Origin: Elephas maximus indicus
Taxonomy: Eukaryota > Chordata > Mammalia > Proboscidea > Elephantidae
Assembly: GCF_024166365.1 (NCBI RefSeq)
Contig: NC_064831.1
Coordinates: 49,477,768-49,541,767, forward strand
DNA: 64,000 bases
Direction of reading: 5' to 3'
Positions 9,952 to 21,089 of the stretch are shown in pieces; the first letter of the stretch is position 1; each line of letters begins with the position of its first letter. Below the pieces are notes generated by a model. That model did no database searches. It was not told where the DNA came from and saw only the letters and a program-made list of their open reading frames with translations. The translations under genes were made by a program, and so were the position numbers.

Positions 9952-11499
9952 TAGCTCTAGGGAATCTTTTGAAGGACCCCTCCAGACTAGATGAAGACCT
10001 TTTAGGACAAAAGAAAATAAGAAAAATGCTGTCTTACTATAGTTTTCAGAAATTGGGTGGATCACCATCATAAAAGAGCTGTAAACAAGTTCTCACTATT
10101 GTAGAAGAATTCTAAGAAGCCATAAGATAGAAATCACAATGATGCACACTTGAAATGGCCTGGGGAAACGTTTCCACCCCTAGCCAGAGACTTAAGATTA
10201 TATCCATATCATTGAATTGGTCAGTTGAACAAGGACTTTGTGATTTATAAAACCAGTTGATAAAATCTTAAAGGACTAAACTTAGATTGGGAAAAATATG
10301 GGACAGTGAAAAGTTTGTATGAAAACTTAGAATATATAAGCAAACTTTATTTCAACAGTAATTGTTTTATGGTAAATAGGCTTAAAATGATTTCTAACAT
10401 TTTTAGATAACTTACTAATATTGAGTTAATAAAAAAAATAATACTCATTATAATTTAAGTTGACATACTTTTGATTTTTATGCCACAGCGAAAGGATATA
10501 TATATTTGGATCTACTAATAGTATGTTTGTTAGTCAAGGGTGAAAGTTTAATGGGTTAATTTATAAGAATTTCTAAAAGCTTTAATGTCAAGTAGCAAAG
10601 AGTTGAGTTTCTCACTGTTAAAGTAACAAAATTTGTTTAATTACTGGGTTGAAGAGTTAATCTGTTCTTCATGTAATCTGCCTGGAAGGCAAGAGTTCAG
10701 CATCTCATTAGAATAAGATTCCTGGGTTGAAAACGAACCCACATGGCTTTGAAAAAAGCTAAGCTTGTTTTGTTTTGTTTTTACCTCTAATATCTTTGGT
10801 AAAATAACTCAAGTAGTGTTTCTTGGTGGCCTATGATAAACTCCTGACAACTTTGACACTTCACAGAAAGCCACAAGGATTTCTTTCTGAGAAAATTGCT
10901 AAAAAGGTTTATATAATATGTTATAAATTACGTGAGACCTGTTGTCAAATCAAGAGAAGGGCCTGATTCTCTTTTGGTTAAAATGTTACATGTTAGTGTT
11001 TCTTCATATGTTTTTTCCCTGATATTGGACAAGTGGATACTATTGTGACATGATTTTATTATTATTTTTTACTTGCTAACTTGGTCACAACTTTATTCAT
11101 TTTGAATTTGGCATTATGAAAGCTGATGATTTTAGCTGAGAAATTCACAGAGGTTACTCATGGAGTTTTTGTTTTTTCTTTTCGTTGTTATTCAGACGTT
11201 TAGAGACTTAATAAACTTGTATTATTCTTGGTATATTCTGACTATATGTTGTTACGTCTCAAGATTATTATGTGCTCTATCTGAAGCTCTTTGAAAATAA
11301 GGTCAATCGTTATGTTTAGGTTTTTTTTTTGGCTAAAGTTTTTTTTAATTGACTTTATCTGTTTTGCATTAGTTCTGTAATTATTTCACATCAGGGTTTT
11401 CACTTTTAAGAAATATTATTATTATAAGTTAATCATGGTCATATTAAGTTTTATCATCTACAGATAAATTTTTACTTTGCTGACTTGCTGAAAATGCTT
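9952..11499 (+). other. Provirus internal sequence (expected pol), unassigned
   Basis: About 1.5 kb of AT-rich sequence with no long frame in any direction. By position it should contain pol, but no RT, RNase H or integrase motif can be read. Either pol is very decayed or it was deleted before or after integration. Confidence 0.35.
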
Positions 11500-13768
11500 G
11501 ACCAAAACATTTCTATATTGGTCTTTTGAAAAGAACTGTGACAGTTTGAGTGTGGATACAGCTAGGCTGAATCAAGATTTCCAGAACTGTTAATGGAGAA
11601 GCTGATGGGATTTTAAGACTTCTGCTGACCCAGAATTGCATGGAACAAAAATTATCTACATAGTACTGAGAAAACTAAAAGAATTACTGTAAGATTTTAA
11701 TGAGAATATTGCTGATGTTCAATGTCCTATTGTCTAGATATAAGAAACCAGTTCTTTCCTTTTTTGTAAGAATCAGCTATTTTAATAACTAATAACACTA
11801 TGCTGGCTACAGAATATCCTATGGTGAAGGGTTTCTTCATTTATCTGAATAGCCCAAATGGCTTTTCTGAGTTATATGGCTCTAAATTTTGGCCTTAGCT
11901 ACCACCTGGATGGATTAACAGATGTACTACAGGACTGAGCTGGACCCAAGGTTGAATATCAACTGATTTACCTCTTGCAGCTGATGGCCCCATTTGTTTT
12001 TTTTGTTTGTTTGTTTTGTTTTTTTAAGAGCTCATTAGTCCAGATCTGCATTTCAATGTTATAACCATCTGGCTTCTATTTTTGAACCTCAAATAGGATT
12101 GGAAGATGATGTGGCTCATGTCAAAATTCTGACTCAGTGTATTCAGATTGTTTTAGATGATTCCACCCATGGACTCCAGAGATATGAATACCGAAATGAC
12201 TATGATGAGAGAAATATTTCCTAAAATCCAATGGCCCTCAACATCCTTACTACTACACAAAGAGCCACCTATGACATTATTAAAACTGATTGTTAATGTT
12301 GAATCGCAACAATCTTTTCCCTTCCATAATTGATATTGTAAGTAATTGGTTTTCCTCTTGAGGTGGATGATAGAAAAAAAGTTTTTTTTTAATTTTATTT
12401 TGGAATCTTCTCATCATTTCTATTATTATAAAATGCTATATCTGCCATACTTAATTCCACTTTGAAAGAATATTTTCCACAGGTTAAAAAAGCCTCTGGT
12501 GATGAGAAATTACAGTCCCAAAGTCTGCTTAACATTGCCTCAGGATATTATGTATATTAGAAGAGACATCAATTAAAGAATCCACTGGTACCCTGATGGA
12601 AAGGACCATTATTAGTCTTCCTTAGTACTCTACATGCTGCCAAATAACAGGGAGTTAAAATCTAGAATCATCTGTCTCAACTAAAGAAAACCAAGCCACC
12701 CCCCTGCTACCCCTGTGAACTTGTCAAGCCTTTAGAGAAGCAAAAATGACTTAAAAATGTCCTGGTGGCCAGAAGCAGATGACTGTGCCAGAGGTAGGCT
12801 GCTGAACCCAAGATTGTGGAACAAGATTCATACAAGTTGCTTCAAAGTTAGGACTTTTAGGACTTGGTTTCATGATTCTTGGGATTCTCTTCCTTTTTTA
12901 CTTATTACACATTTGCAATATAATTTCATTTTGGTTCTAATGACCCTCCGTATCAGCTCTTGAAAATGTTGCACTCTGTGTGATACTTGTAGCCTTTGAA
13001 ATAACTTTATTTTACAAATTGGTATTTATTGGCTGGTAATGAATTTCTTTACCATATAGTTTCTCGTACATTCATATGGTTGATATTTTAATTGTTTGCT
13101 TATTCCTTGTCATCCTTGCCCTGAATCTTTCCCCTGTCATACTATCCCTTAGATTATTTTAACTCTCCACTGCATATGCCAGTAAGCAAACGTGGAATTT
13201 GCTTCATCACAGCTATTATTTTTATGATATTTGCTGTATTATATTGCTTTTGGCTAGTGTTTCCTTGTTATGACCAGTTTATTGTATCCCTGAACTTGAA
13301 AGATCTATTTGTAACTTATCAGCTATCATGGAAAAATTAGCTAATGATATTACTGTTGGAATGACAGCCCAACAGAAATCTTTAAACCCCCTTAGTAAGG
13401 TAGTGCTAGATCATTGAATAGCTCTTGATTTCATCCTGGCACTTCAAGGAAGAGTCTGTGCCACTGCTAATGCTCCCTGGTGCAAACGGATAAATACATC
13501 AGGAAAGGTAGAAGAGGACATTAGACAGATACGCCAGAAGGCCATTTGGCTTCATGTGCCCCCTTTGCTTGATTCTCCCTTTCTTGATGTTTTTAGTTGG
13601 GTGCCTGAAGGTGCAGGATCTTGGATTCACTGTTTTACTCACCAGTTTGTTAGTATTTATCACAGTTATTGTTATTTTAGGAATAATTTAATGTTATATG
13701 AGATGTATTACCAATGTTATAACTCAGGAAACCAATTTAATGCCTATAAAGAGAATAATACATATTGA
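11500..13768 (+). pseudogene. Retroviral env remnant, gamma type
   Basis: Old, broken envelope gene. In the surface-subunit part, near 11899-11960, a conserved LPPGW...CT...QG motif of gamma-type envelopes can be read, with a stop just before and another within it. In the transmembrane-subunit part (about 13320-13560) a heptad-rich stretch runs into the region equivalent to CX6CC. Here the first Cys of the CC pair has become Trp (TGG at 13478-13480). A stop (TGA near 13415) and a frameshift lie in this part, and a hydrophobic segment near 13628-13690 fits the membrane anchor in another frame. Many further lesions lie between, so no product can be made. Start and end are approximate. Confidence 0.6.
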
Positions 13769-14086
13769 AAGTACTCATATTTCAGACAAACTTGAGATCA
13801 GACTGAGCTGGATTAGAAGCCAGATTATTCCTCCAGTGTGACCTTGACCTACAAAAAGCCATTAACATAAAGGACCACAGAAGCAAGAGACTAAAGCTAT
13901 GGCATTGTGGAGATGTCAGATGGTGCCTGGCTACCTTTCCACACTCGTAGTGTCTGGTGTCTTAAATGATTGTTAAACAAGCAATCATCCAAAAGTGATC
14001 ACATACCTGAAGGCCATGCAGAAGAAGCACTTTTTTCGATGATGATCAATGAAGCGATCAAATAATTTCTTTTAAAATTCTTGATC

Positions 14087-14098
14087 AAAAGAAAGGAA
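14087..14098 (+). promoter_or_regulatory. Retroviral polypurine tract
   Basis: The purine run AAAAGAAAGGAA directly abuts the TG that opens the 3' LTR. In retroviruses this tract resists RNase H and primes plus-strand DNA, so it marks the LTR border and confirms the orientation. Confidence 0.8.
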
Positions 14099-14864
14099 TG
14101 TATAAGGGCTTTAAAAGTTGAGGTGCTTAGTATATATCTGAGAAGACCTGTTGGCGCAGTGGGTAAGAGCTTGGCTACTTACCAAGAGGTCAGCAGTTCA
14201 AAAATTTGAATCCACCAGCCACTCCTTGGAAGCCCTATGGGGCAGTTCTACTCTGTCCTATATGGTCGCTATGAGTGGGAATCGACTCAATAGCAACGTG
14301 CCTGTTTTTTTTTTTAGTATATATGAATAGATTGGTTTAGGCTTGGACCCACTTCCATTCTGTGGCTTCTGCTTCTGCATTCCTGAGAATGTACACTTGA
14401 CTTCTTCATATGCATACAGCCTTGGGCCTTTGACTGGGTGGAACTAGCTGACTAACTTCTTCCCTTTAATAGGTGTATGGTCTTGGGCCTCTTGCTAGGT
14501 GGAACCAGCAGACCCTGGCCCCCTATAAATCATCTTGTGACTCCCTTGCAAGCACATACTTCTGCAATTATGTAAGTGTACCCAATCCCTTTAACCCACA
14601 TATACTCTGTTAACCAGTCCCAATCGAAGCCCCACTTCGAGCTATCCCACCTTCCACTTTACTGACTGCTCACCTACCAATCAGAATATTGTGAGCTAAG
14701 TTCCTGATTTGACCTAATAAGTATGCTTATGTTACTGCAGCTTTTCATAGCATTGGCTTTCACTCTGTGAGACCTAATGTGTTCCTGGCTTGAGATAACT
14801 TTACTTTCAATAAATCTCTCTTAATTTTGTTTTTGAATACAGTACACATCATTACTCTATGATA
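14099..14864 (+). repeat. 3' LTR of the provirus, split by a SINE
   Basis: Starts TGTATAAGGGCTTTAAAAGT and ends at CTCTATGATA, the decayed form of the TATGACA end of the 5' LTR. A TATAAAT box lies at 14524-14530 and an AATAAA signal at 14809-14814. Without the SINE at 14138-14313 it is about 575 bp. Downstream sequence returns to the old L1. Confidence 0.85.
14138..14313 (+). repeat. AfroSINE in the 3' LTR
   Basis: tRNA-derived SINE: A-box region TTGGCGCAGTGGGTAAGAGC, B-box region, the core CCTTGGAAGCCCTATGGGGC, and the tail TCGCTATGAGTGGGAATCGA ending in T-rich sequence. Flanked by TTAGTATATAT on both sides (14127-14137, 14314-14324), a perfect target duplication. Confidence 0.9.
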
Positions 14865-15010
14865 CCTATTTGTAGTTAATCTCCACTCTTGCCCTCAGCC
14901 CTAAGCAACCACTGATCTGCCTTCTAGTTCTCTAAATTTGCTCCTTCTACACATTTCATATAAATAAAACTATCGTACATTATCTTTTATTTTACTAGAA
15001 ACTGCATTTC
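14865..15010 (-). repeat. Ancient L1 (L1M-type) 3' region, right half
   Basis: Continues the L1 seen at 3490-3637: CCTAAGCAACCACTGATCTG, then ACATTTCATATAAATAAAAC, typical reverse-complement L1M. This is the empty-site partner of the provirus insertion. Confidence 0.7.
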
Positions 15011-15559
15011 TTTTGTGAAGGCCGAATTAGCTGAAGTCTCAACTTTTAGTTCAGAGGTGAGCATTGGATTAACACAAGGAAGGTATTATATCTGTGCTTC
15101 TGCAGGCAGTCTGGAGGGAAAGTTTTTGTTTGTTTCTCTACTCTGGGCTTCTGAGGACACAGACCCAGGCAAGGCCAGGTTGGAGGTGGAGAATCGGGAG
15201 GGGGAGGGTGTGAACGTGGGATGGGAGAATTGTATATGTTGACTTCTTTTCTGTCCTTTTACTTCTTAAAACATGTATAATAAAAAAAAGTCTTAATTCA
15301 TGGAATTCTGCTCCCAATAGTTTCAGGAATGACTCCACTTAAAATAATACATAGAAAACAAAATGACGTCCTAAAAATCTAATTTTAAATATGTGATCTA
15401 AAAGACTAACCGGAAGCCAACTCAGTCCATCCCTACCAGTAAGGAAGCTCCTCCCTGAAAGGGGCAGTGAGGAAGACAATAGTAAGAGGGTCAACTCCCT
15501 TTCATTTCCTTCCCCGACACCTTGTTGATGGCCATGAAAAGTTTGAAATATACATGCAT
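15011..15559. other. Unique sequence, nothing recognised
   Basis: No named repeat or convincing exon. Short open frames on both strands (15015-15242, 15339-15758) are non-homologous, and the latter runs into RTE sequence. An A-run follows ATAATAAAAAAAAG near 15277. Confidence 0.4.
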
Positions 15560-15570
15560 AATCCAGACCT

Positions 15571-16788
15571 TTTACTTCATCAGTTCTTCCTTTTGGTTTA
15601 GCTGCTCTACACTCAAGAGTAAGTTTCAGAGTCTCCTCTGACATCCACCTTGGTCTTTTCTTTCTTTCCTGTCTTTTCAGTGACCTCTTGTTTTCTTCAT
15701 GGATGATGTCCTTGATGTCATTCCACAACTCGTCTGGTCTTTGGTCACTAGTGTTCAATGCGTCAAATCTATTCTTGAGATGGTCTCGAAATTCAGGTGG
15801 GATATACTCAAGGTCATATTTTGGCTCTCATGGACTTGCTCTGATTTTCATCAGTTTCAGCTTGAGCTTGCATATGAGCAATTGTTGGTCTGTTCCACAG
15901 TCGGCCCCTGGCCTTGTTCTGACTGATGATATTGAGCTTTTCCATCGTGTCTTTCCACAGATGTAGTCAATTTGATTTCTGTGTGTTCCATCTGGTGAGG
16001 TCCATGTGTATAGTCACCGTTTGTGTTGGTGAAAGAAGGTATTTGCAATGAAGAAGTCGTTGGTCTTGCAAAATTCTATCATTCGATCTCCAGCATTGTT
16101 TCTATCACCAAGGCCATATTTTCCAACTACTGATCCTTCTTTTTTTGTTTCCAACTTTCACATTCCAGTCGCCAGTAATTATCAATGCATCTTGATTGCA
16201 TGTTTGATCAATTTCAGACTGCAGCAGCTGATAAATATCTTCTATTTCTTCATCTTTGGCCTTAGCTGTTGGTGCATAAATTTGAATAATAATCTTATTA
16301 ACTGGTCTTCCTTGTAGGCATATGAATATTATCCTATCACTGAGAGCGTTGTACTTCAGGATAGATCTTGAAACCTTCTTTTTGGTGATGAATGCAACAC
16401 CATTCCTCTTCAAGCTGTCATTTCCAGCATAGTAGACTATACGATTCTCCAATTCAAAATGGCCAATACCAGTCCATTTCAGCTCACTAATGCCTAGGAT
16501 ATTGATGTTTATGTGTTCCATTTCATTTTTTAAGATTTCCAATTTTCCTAGATTCATACTTCGTACATTCCAGGTTCCGATTATTAATGGATGTTTGCAG
16601 CTGTTTCTTCTCATTTTGAGTAGTGCCAAATCAGCAAATGAAGTTCCTGAAAGCTTTACTTCATCCACGTCATTAAGGTCGACTCTACTTTGAGGAGGCA
16701 GCTCTTCCCCAGTCATCTTTTGAGTGCCTTCCAACCTGGGGGGCTCATCTTCCAGCACTATATCACACAATGTTCTGCTGCTATTCAT
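15571..16788 (-). pseudogene. RTE ORF, N-terminal and AP-endonuclease part
   Basis: A 227-codon minus-strand frame opens with ATG at 16788 and reads into an AP-like endonuclease: GTWNVRSMNLGK (catalytic Asn), ILGISELKWTG (catalytic Glu), IYAPT, and ITGDWNVKVG (catalytic Asp and Asn). In RTE this enzyme nicks the target DNA. The frame is lost near 16110 and resumes in pieces toward 15571. It is separated from its own RT domain by the inversion, so it cannot be translated as one protein. Confidence 0.85.
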
Positions 16789-16984
16789 AAGGTTTTCACC
16801 GGCTAATGCTTTCAGAAGCAGGCTTCCGGGTCCTTCCTAGTCTGTCTTAGTCTGGAAGCTCAGCTGAAACCTGTCTTCCATGGGTGACCCTGCTGATATC
16901 TGAATACTGGTGGCAAAGCTTCCAGCATCACAGCAACACACAAGCCCCCACAGTATGACAAACTGACAGACATGTGGGGGCCTC

Positions 16985-18763
16985 TCGAGAAGACAAAGTA
17001 AAGTATTATAATGACATATGCAAAGAGCTGGAGATGGAAAACCAAAAGGGAAGAACACGCTCAGCATTTCTCAAGCTGAAAGAACTGAAGAAAAAATTCA
17101 AGCCTCGAGTTGCAATAGTGAAGGATTCCATGGGGAAAATATTAAACGATGCAAGAGGCATCAAAAGAAGATGGAAGGAATACACAGAGTCATTATACCA
17201 AAAAGAATTAGTCGATATTCAACCATTTCAAGAGGTGGCATATGATCAGGAACCAATGGTACTGAAGGAAGAAGTCCAAGCTGCTCTGAAGGCATTGGCA
17301 AAAAACAAGGCTCCAGAAATTGATGCAATATCAATTGAGATGTTTCAACAAACAGATGCAGCACTAGAGGTGCTCACTCATCTATGCCAAGAAATATAGA
17401 AGACAGCCTCCTGGCCAACTGACTGGAAGAGATCCATATTTATGCCTATTCCCAAGAAAGGTGATCCAACTGAATGTGGAAATTATAGAACAATATCATT
17501 AATATCACATGCAATCAAAATTTTGCTGAAGATCATTCAAAAATGGCTACAGAAGTATATCAACAGGGAACTGCCAGAAATTCAGGCCAGTTTCAGAAGA
17601 GGACGTGGAGCCAGGGATGTCATTGCTGATGTCAGATGGATCCTGGCTGAAAGCACAGAATACCAGAAGCATGTTTACCTGTATTTTACTGATTATGCAA
17701 AGGCATTCGACTTTGTGGATCATAACAAACTATGGATAACACTGCAAAGAATGGGAATTCCAGAGCACTTAATTGTGCTCTTGAGGAACCTTTACATAGA
17801 TCCAGAGGCAGTTGTTCAGACAGAACAAGAGGTTACTGACTGGTTTAAAGTCAGGAAAGCTGTGCGTCAGGGTTGTATTCTTTCACCATACCTATTCAAT
17901 CTGTATGCTGAGCAAATAATCCAAGAAGCTGGACTATATGAAGAAGAACGAGGCATCAGGATTGGAAGAAGACTCATTAACAACCTGTGTTATGCAGAAG
18001 ACACAACCTTGCTTGTTGAAAGTAAAGAGGACTTGAAGCACTTACTAATGAAGATCAAAGACAACAGCCTTCAGTATGGATTACACCTCAACATAAAAAA
18101 AAGCAAAAATCCTCACAACTGGACCAATGAACAACATCATGATAAATGGAGAAAAGATTGAAGTTGTCAAGGATTTCATTTACTTGGATCCATAGTCAAC
18201 AGCCATGGAAGCAGCAGTCAAGAAATCAAAAGACGCATTGCATTGGGCAAATCTGCTGCAAAGGACCTCTTCAGAGTGTTGAAAAGCAAAGATGTCACCC
18301 TGAAGACTAAGGTGCGCCTAACCCAAGCCATGGTATTTTCAATCACATCATATGCGTGTGAAAGCTGGACAATGAATAAGGAAGACCGAAGAAGAATTGA
18401 TGCCTTTGAATTGTGGTGTTGGCAAAGAATATTGAATATACCATGGACTGCCAAAAAACGAACAAATCTGTCTTGGAAGAAGTGCGGCCAGAATGCTCCT
18501 TAGAGGCAAGGATGGTGAAACTGCGTCTTACATACTTTGGACACGTTGTCAGGAGGGATCAGTCCCTGGAGAAGGACATCATGCTTGGCAGAGTACAGGG
18601 TCATCAGGAAAGAGGAAGACCCTCAACGAGGTGGATTGACACAGTGGCTGCAACAATGAGTTCAAACATGACAACGATTGTAAGGATGGCGCGGGACCAG
18701 GCAGTGTTTCATTCTGTTGTGCATAGGGTCACTATGAGTCGGAACCGACTCGACAGCACCTAA
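16985..18763 (+). pseudogene. RTE ORF, reverse-transcriptase part
   Basis: Plus-strand RT: PIPKKGDPTECGNYRTISL (fingers), DYAKAFDFVDHNKLW (motif A), VRQGCILSPYLFNLYAEQI (motif B), and the catalytic box as YAED, where YADD is expected, so one metal-binding Asp is gone. Two open blocks (16974-17399 and 17442-18161) are in one frame, split by TAG at 17397-17399. A frameshift near 18160 puts the C-terminal part, with FELWCWQRILNIPWTAK, in other frames up to 18763. Dead as an enzyme. Confidence 0.85.
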
Positions 18764-18793
18764 CAACAACAACAACAACAACAATCCAGACCT

Positions 18794-19087
18794 GGATCCA
18801 GTGCAATTGGTCCTCTCTAGAGATCTTACTCTTACTTACTCTTATGTCTCTGGATCCTCCCTTACTCCTGAAGATGCCTTTCTCTGCGGCAAAATCAGAA
18901 GTTACTGCCCCACCCCTCCATGTTGGAGAAGATAAATGAGGGAACTGAACCTCTTCCTTCCTCCCTGACAATCCTCCTTGTTCCTCTGAATGAAATTCTC
19001 TTTTTCACCCAGAGAGAGAGAACAAAAACCCCCTACTTCATGACCCTGGGTCTATTTCAACCGTTCTCATACCCATTTCTCTTCTTA
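18794..19087. other. Unique sequence, nothing recognised
   Basis: About 290 bases with a TTACTCTTACTTACTCTTA microrepeat around 18827-18842 and no recognised gene or repeat. Confidence 0.4.
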
Positions 19088-19293
19088 TTGTTGTTGGGTG
19101 CTGTTGAGTCCATTTTTGATTCATAGTGGCCCCATGTGACAGAGTATAACTGCCCCATAGGGCTTTCTAGGCTGTAATCTTTACAGAAGCAGAACATCAG
19201 GTCTTTGTCCCATGGAATTAATTGTTGGGTGAGTTAGAACTGCCAACCTTTTGGTCAATAACTGAGGGCTTAACCATGGCACCACCAGGTGGA
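19088..19293 (-). repeat. AfroSINE
   Basis: Reverse-complement SINE: TTGTTGTTGGGTGCTGTTGA tail, CCCCATAGGGCTTTCTAGGC, GAACTGCCAACCTTTTGGTC (B-box side) and CCATGGCACCACCAGG (A-box side). Belongs to the longer variant carrying a CTGTAATCTTTACAGAAGCA block. Confidence 0.85.
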
Positions 19294-19466
19294 AAGGTAG
19301 TGAACAGCCCCCAGAAGAGGCTTCAGTGGGGGAGGATGCTCTCCCCTCCCCACAGAGCACTGTTAGAGTCATCCTTTCTTCAGTAAGACTGACTTGAATA
19401 CAAGCCTCTTTTGAGTTTTATTCACAAGTTTGAGTGCAAGGGCAGGGAGAGAGTGATTAGGGGACT

Positions 19467-19967
19467 GTCTTAGTTATCTAGTGCAGCTGTAACAGAAATA
19501 CCACAAGTGGATAGCTTTAACAAAGAGAAATTTATTTTCTCACAATCTAGTAGGTTACAAGTCCAAATTCAGGGCACCAGCTCCAGGGGAAGACATTCTT
19601 TCTCTATTGGCCTTCTTATCAATGCTCCCTCAGACTAGGAGTTTCTTCACGCAGGAACCCGGGGTCCAAAGGATGCGCTCTGCTCCTGGTGCCCCAGAAG
19701 CAGAGGTATGAGGTCCCGAACTCTGCTTGCTTTCCTTTCCTTTTCTCTCTTGAAAGATAAAAGGTGGTGCAGGCCACAGCCCAGGGAAACTCTCTTTACC
19801 TTGGATCAGGGAGGTGACCTGAGTAAGAATGGTGTTACAATCCCACCCTAATCCTCTCAACATAAAATTACAATCACAAAATGGAGGACAACCACACAAT
19901 ACTGGGAATCATGGCCTAACCAAGTTGATACACACATTTTTGGGGGGACATAATGCAATCCAAGACA
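19467..19967 (-). repeat. MaLR-type LTR (recurrent family A), complete
   Basis: The plus strand runs from TGTCTTAGTTATCTAGTGCA to ATGCAATCCAAGACA, so TG...CA ends are kept. Internal landmarks shared with the other copies are ATACCACAAGTGGATAGC, GAGAAATTTATTTTCTCACA and CACACAATACTGGGAATCAT. No coding part is attached. Confidence 0.7.
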
Positions 19968-20079
19968 GGGACTAACAGCAACAGCAACAATAGACTGTGC
20001 CATGCTCTGTATGTCTTACCCATTTTTTCTCTTTTAATGCTCAGAATAACCTCATAAGATCAGTACTATCATTAGTACT

Positions 20080-20355
20080 AATTAGTACAGAAAAATATTG
20101 GTATTATTAGTACAGAAATTATTAGTTATACAGAATTATTTTTATATCTGGATTATGAGTACAGAAATTATTAAAGTAACTAATCTGTTTTTTTTTAATC
20201 TGTTATTGTAGACAATAATGTCAGTACTACTATTATAGTAGGGAAATTATTATTAACTATTACTATTTAGAACAGAAATTATTAGTACAAAAATAGTGTT
20301 AGGACTTTTATTATAATACAAAAATTATTTTTCATTATTATAATGTGGGAATTAT
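20080..20355. repeat. Degenerate AT-rich tandem array
   Basis: Imperfect repeats of a unit like ATTATTAGTACAGAAATTATTAG, at least six recognisable copies with variable spacers. It grows out of the GGTACTATTATT segment of the surrounding MIR, which suggests local slippage or duplication of part of that repeat. Confidence 0.6.
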
Positions 20356-20384
20356 TTAAAAAAATAGTTTTGGTACTGTTACTG

Positions 20385-20600
20385 TAAACCAGTTGCCCTA
20401 GAGTTGATTCTAACTCATGGCAACTCCACGTGTGTCAGAATAGAACTGTGTTCCATAGGGTTTTCAGTGGCTGGTTTTTTGGATGTAGATTGCCAAGACT
20501 TTCTTCCAAGGTGCCTCTGGGTGGACTCAAACCTCCAACCTTTCTTTCTGTTAGAATCCAACAACATTAACTGGTTGCACAACCCAGGGACTCTTCTATT
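20385..20600 (-). repeat. AfroSINE
   Basis: Reverse-complement long-variant SINE: GAGTTGATTCTAACTCATGG, TTCCATAGGGTTTTCAGTGG, TGGATGTAGATTGCCAAGAC, GGTGCCTCTGGGTGGACTCAA and an A-box-side AACTGGTTGCACAACCCAGG end. Confidence 0.85.
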
Positions 20601-20769
20601 CAGAAATTATTCATACAGAAAGTAATATTGGTACCATTATTGGCCCCATGTTACAGAAAACTGAAGCTTAAAAAGGTTAAGCAACCTTATGCAAAGTTAC
20701 AGAGTTGGGAATGAGTTAGCCGAATTCAGTCCGACAATTGATTTAGCTCTTAACCATTATGCAACATTC

Positions 20770-21089
20770 CTTTCCCTCACCGCCAGCTTCTCCTTCAGGA
20801 CACTGGATGAAGGCGGATGCCGGAGGAGGAGCTGAGCCTGAGGACTGTGAGAAAAAAATACAGTGAGTAAGGAGAATTCTAGGCCCTTTTTGATGACCCA
20901 GAGTCAGCAGTGTAATGGTAACTCATTAACTTGGGAAATGTTCCCACATCCTGTGTTCTGAAGAAACCATTTTAAAAGTTAGAAGCGAATTAGAACAATG
21001 TTGCATTTAAACTAAGCTCAAGCAACAGGTATTTCTTGAGTGTAAATTTACACTGGGTTTTCCTTTGGCTTTGACGGTTATGTTGACCT
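20770..21089. other. Unique sequence, nothing recognised
   Basis: About 320 bases without a repeat or exon that I can identify. Confidence 0.4.

Larger units (their letters stand above)
3638..14864 (+). mobile_element. Degenerate endogenous retrovirus, LTR-internal-LTR, with nested insertions
   Basis: Two direct LTRs (3638-4820 and 14099-14864), each about 575-585 bp once later insertions are removed, flank an internal region. A primer-binding site follows the 5' LTR and a polypurine tract precedes the 3' LTR, so the provirus lies on the plus strand. By eye the LTRs are roughly 85-90% identical, which implies an old integration. Later insertions are L1 at 3666-4256, L1 at 5585-7132, RTE at 8570-9938 and a SINE at 14138-14313. 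Without them the internal region is about 6.4 kb. Only env traces can be recognised; gag and pol are not evident. The flanking old L1 continues on both sides, confirming the outer limits. The 4-6 bp target duplication could not be resolved. Every frame is broken, so no retroviral protein can be made. Confidence 0.8.
15571..18782 (+). mobile_element. Full-length RTE (BovB-like) LINE with 5' half inverted
   Basis: A 3.2-kb element made of two head-to-head halves. 15571-16981 holds the 5' UTR and endonuclease part on the minus strand; 16985-18782 holds the RT part and 3' end on the plus strand, finishing in an ACAAC repeat. Both outer edges carry the same AATCCAGACCT (15560-15570 and 18783-18793), so one insertion event made the whole structure. 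The break lies at the CTCGAGAAGACAAAGT block. Comparison with the uninverted copy at 42161-45380 suggests about 27 bp were lost at the join. Confidence 0.9.
19990..20765 (-). repeat. MIR SINE, interrupted by an AT-rich array and an AfroSINE
   Basis: One MIR end is visible near 19998-20075 (TCTTTTAATGCTCAGAATAACC, CATAAGATCAGTACTATCAT) and the other at 20640-20765 (ACAGAAAACTGAAGCTTAAA, AGGTTAAGCAACC, CTTAACCATTATGCAA). The tandem array at 20080-20355 and the SINE at 20385-20600 lie between. Confidence 0.55.

Noticed and set aside
7147-11499. Retroviral pol inside the provirus
   Set aside because: Expected by position, but no catalytic motif could be read in any plus frame, so it was left unassigned.
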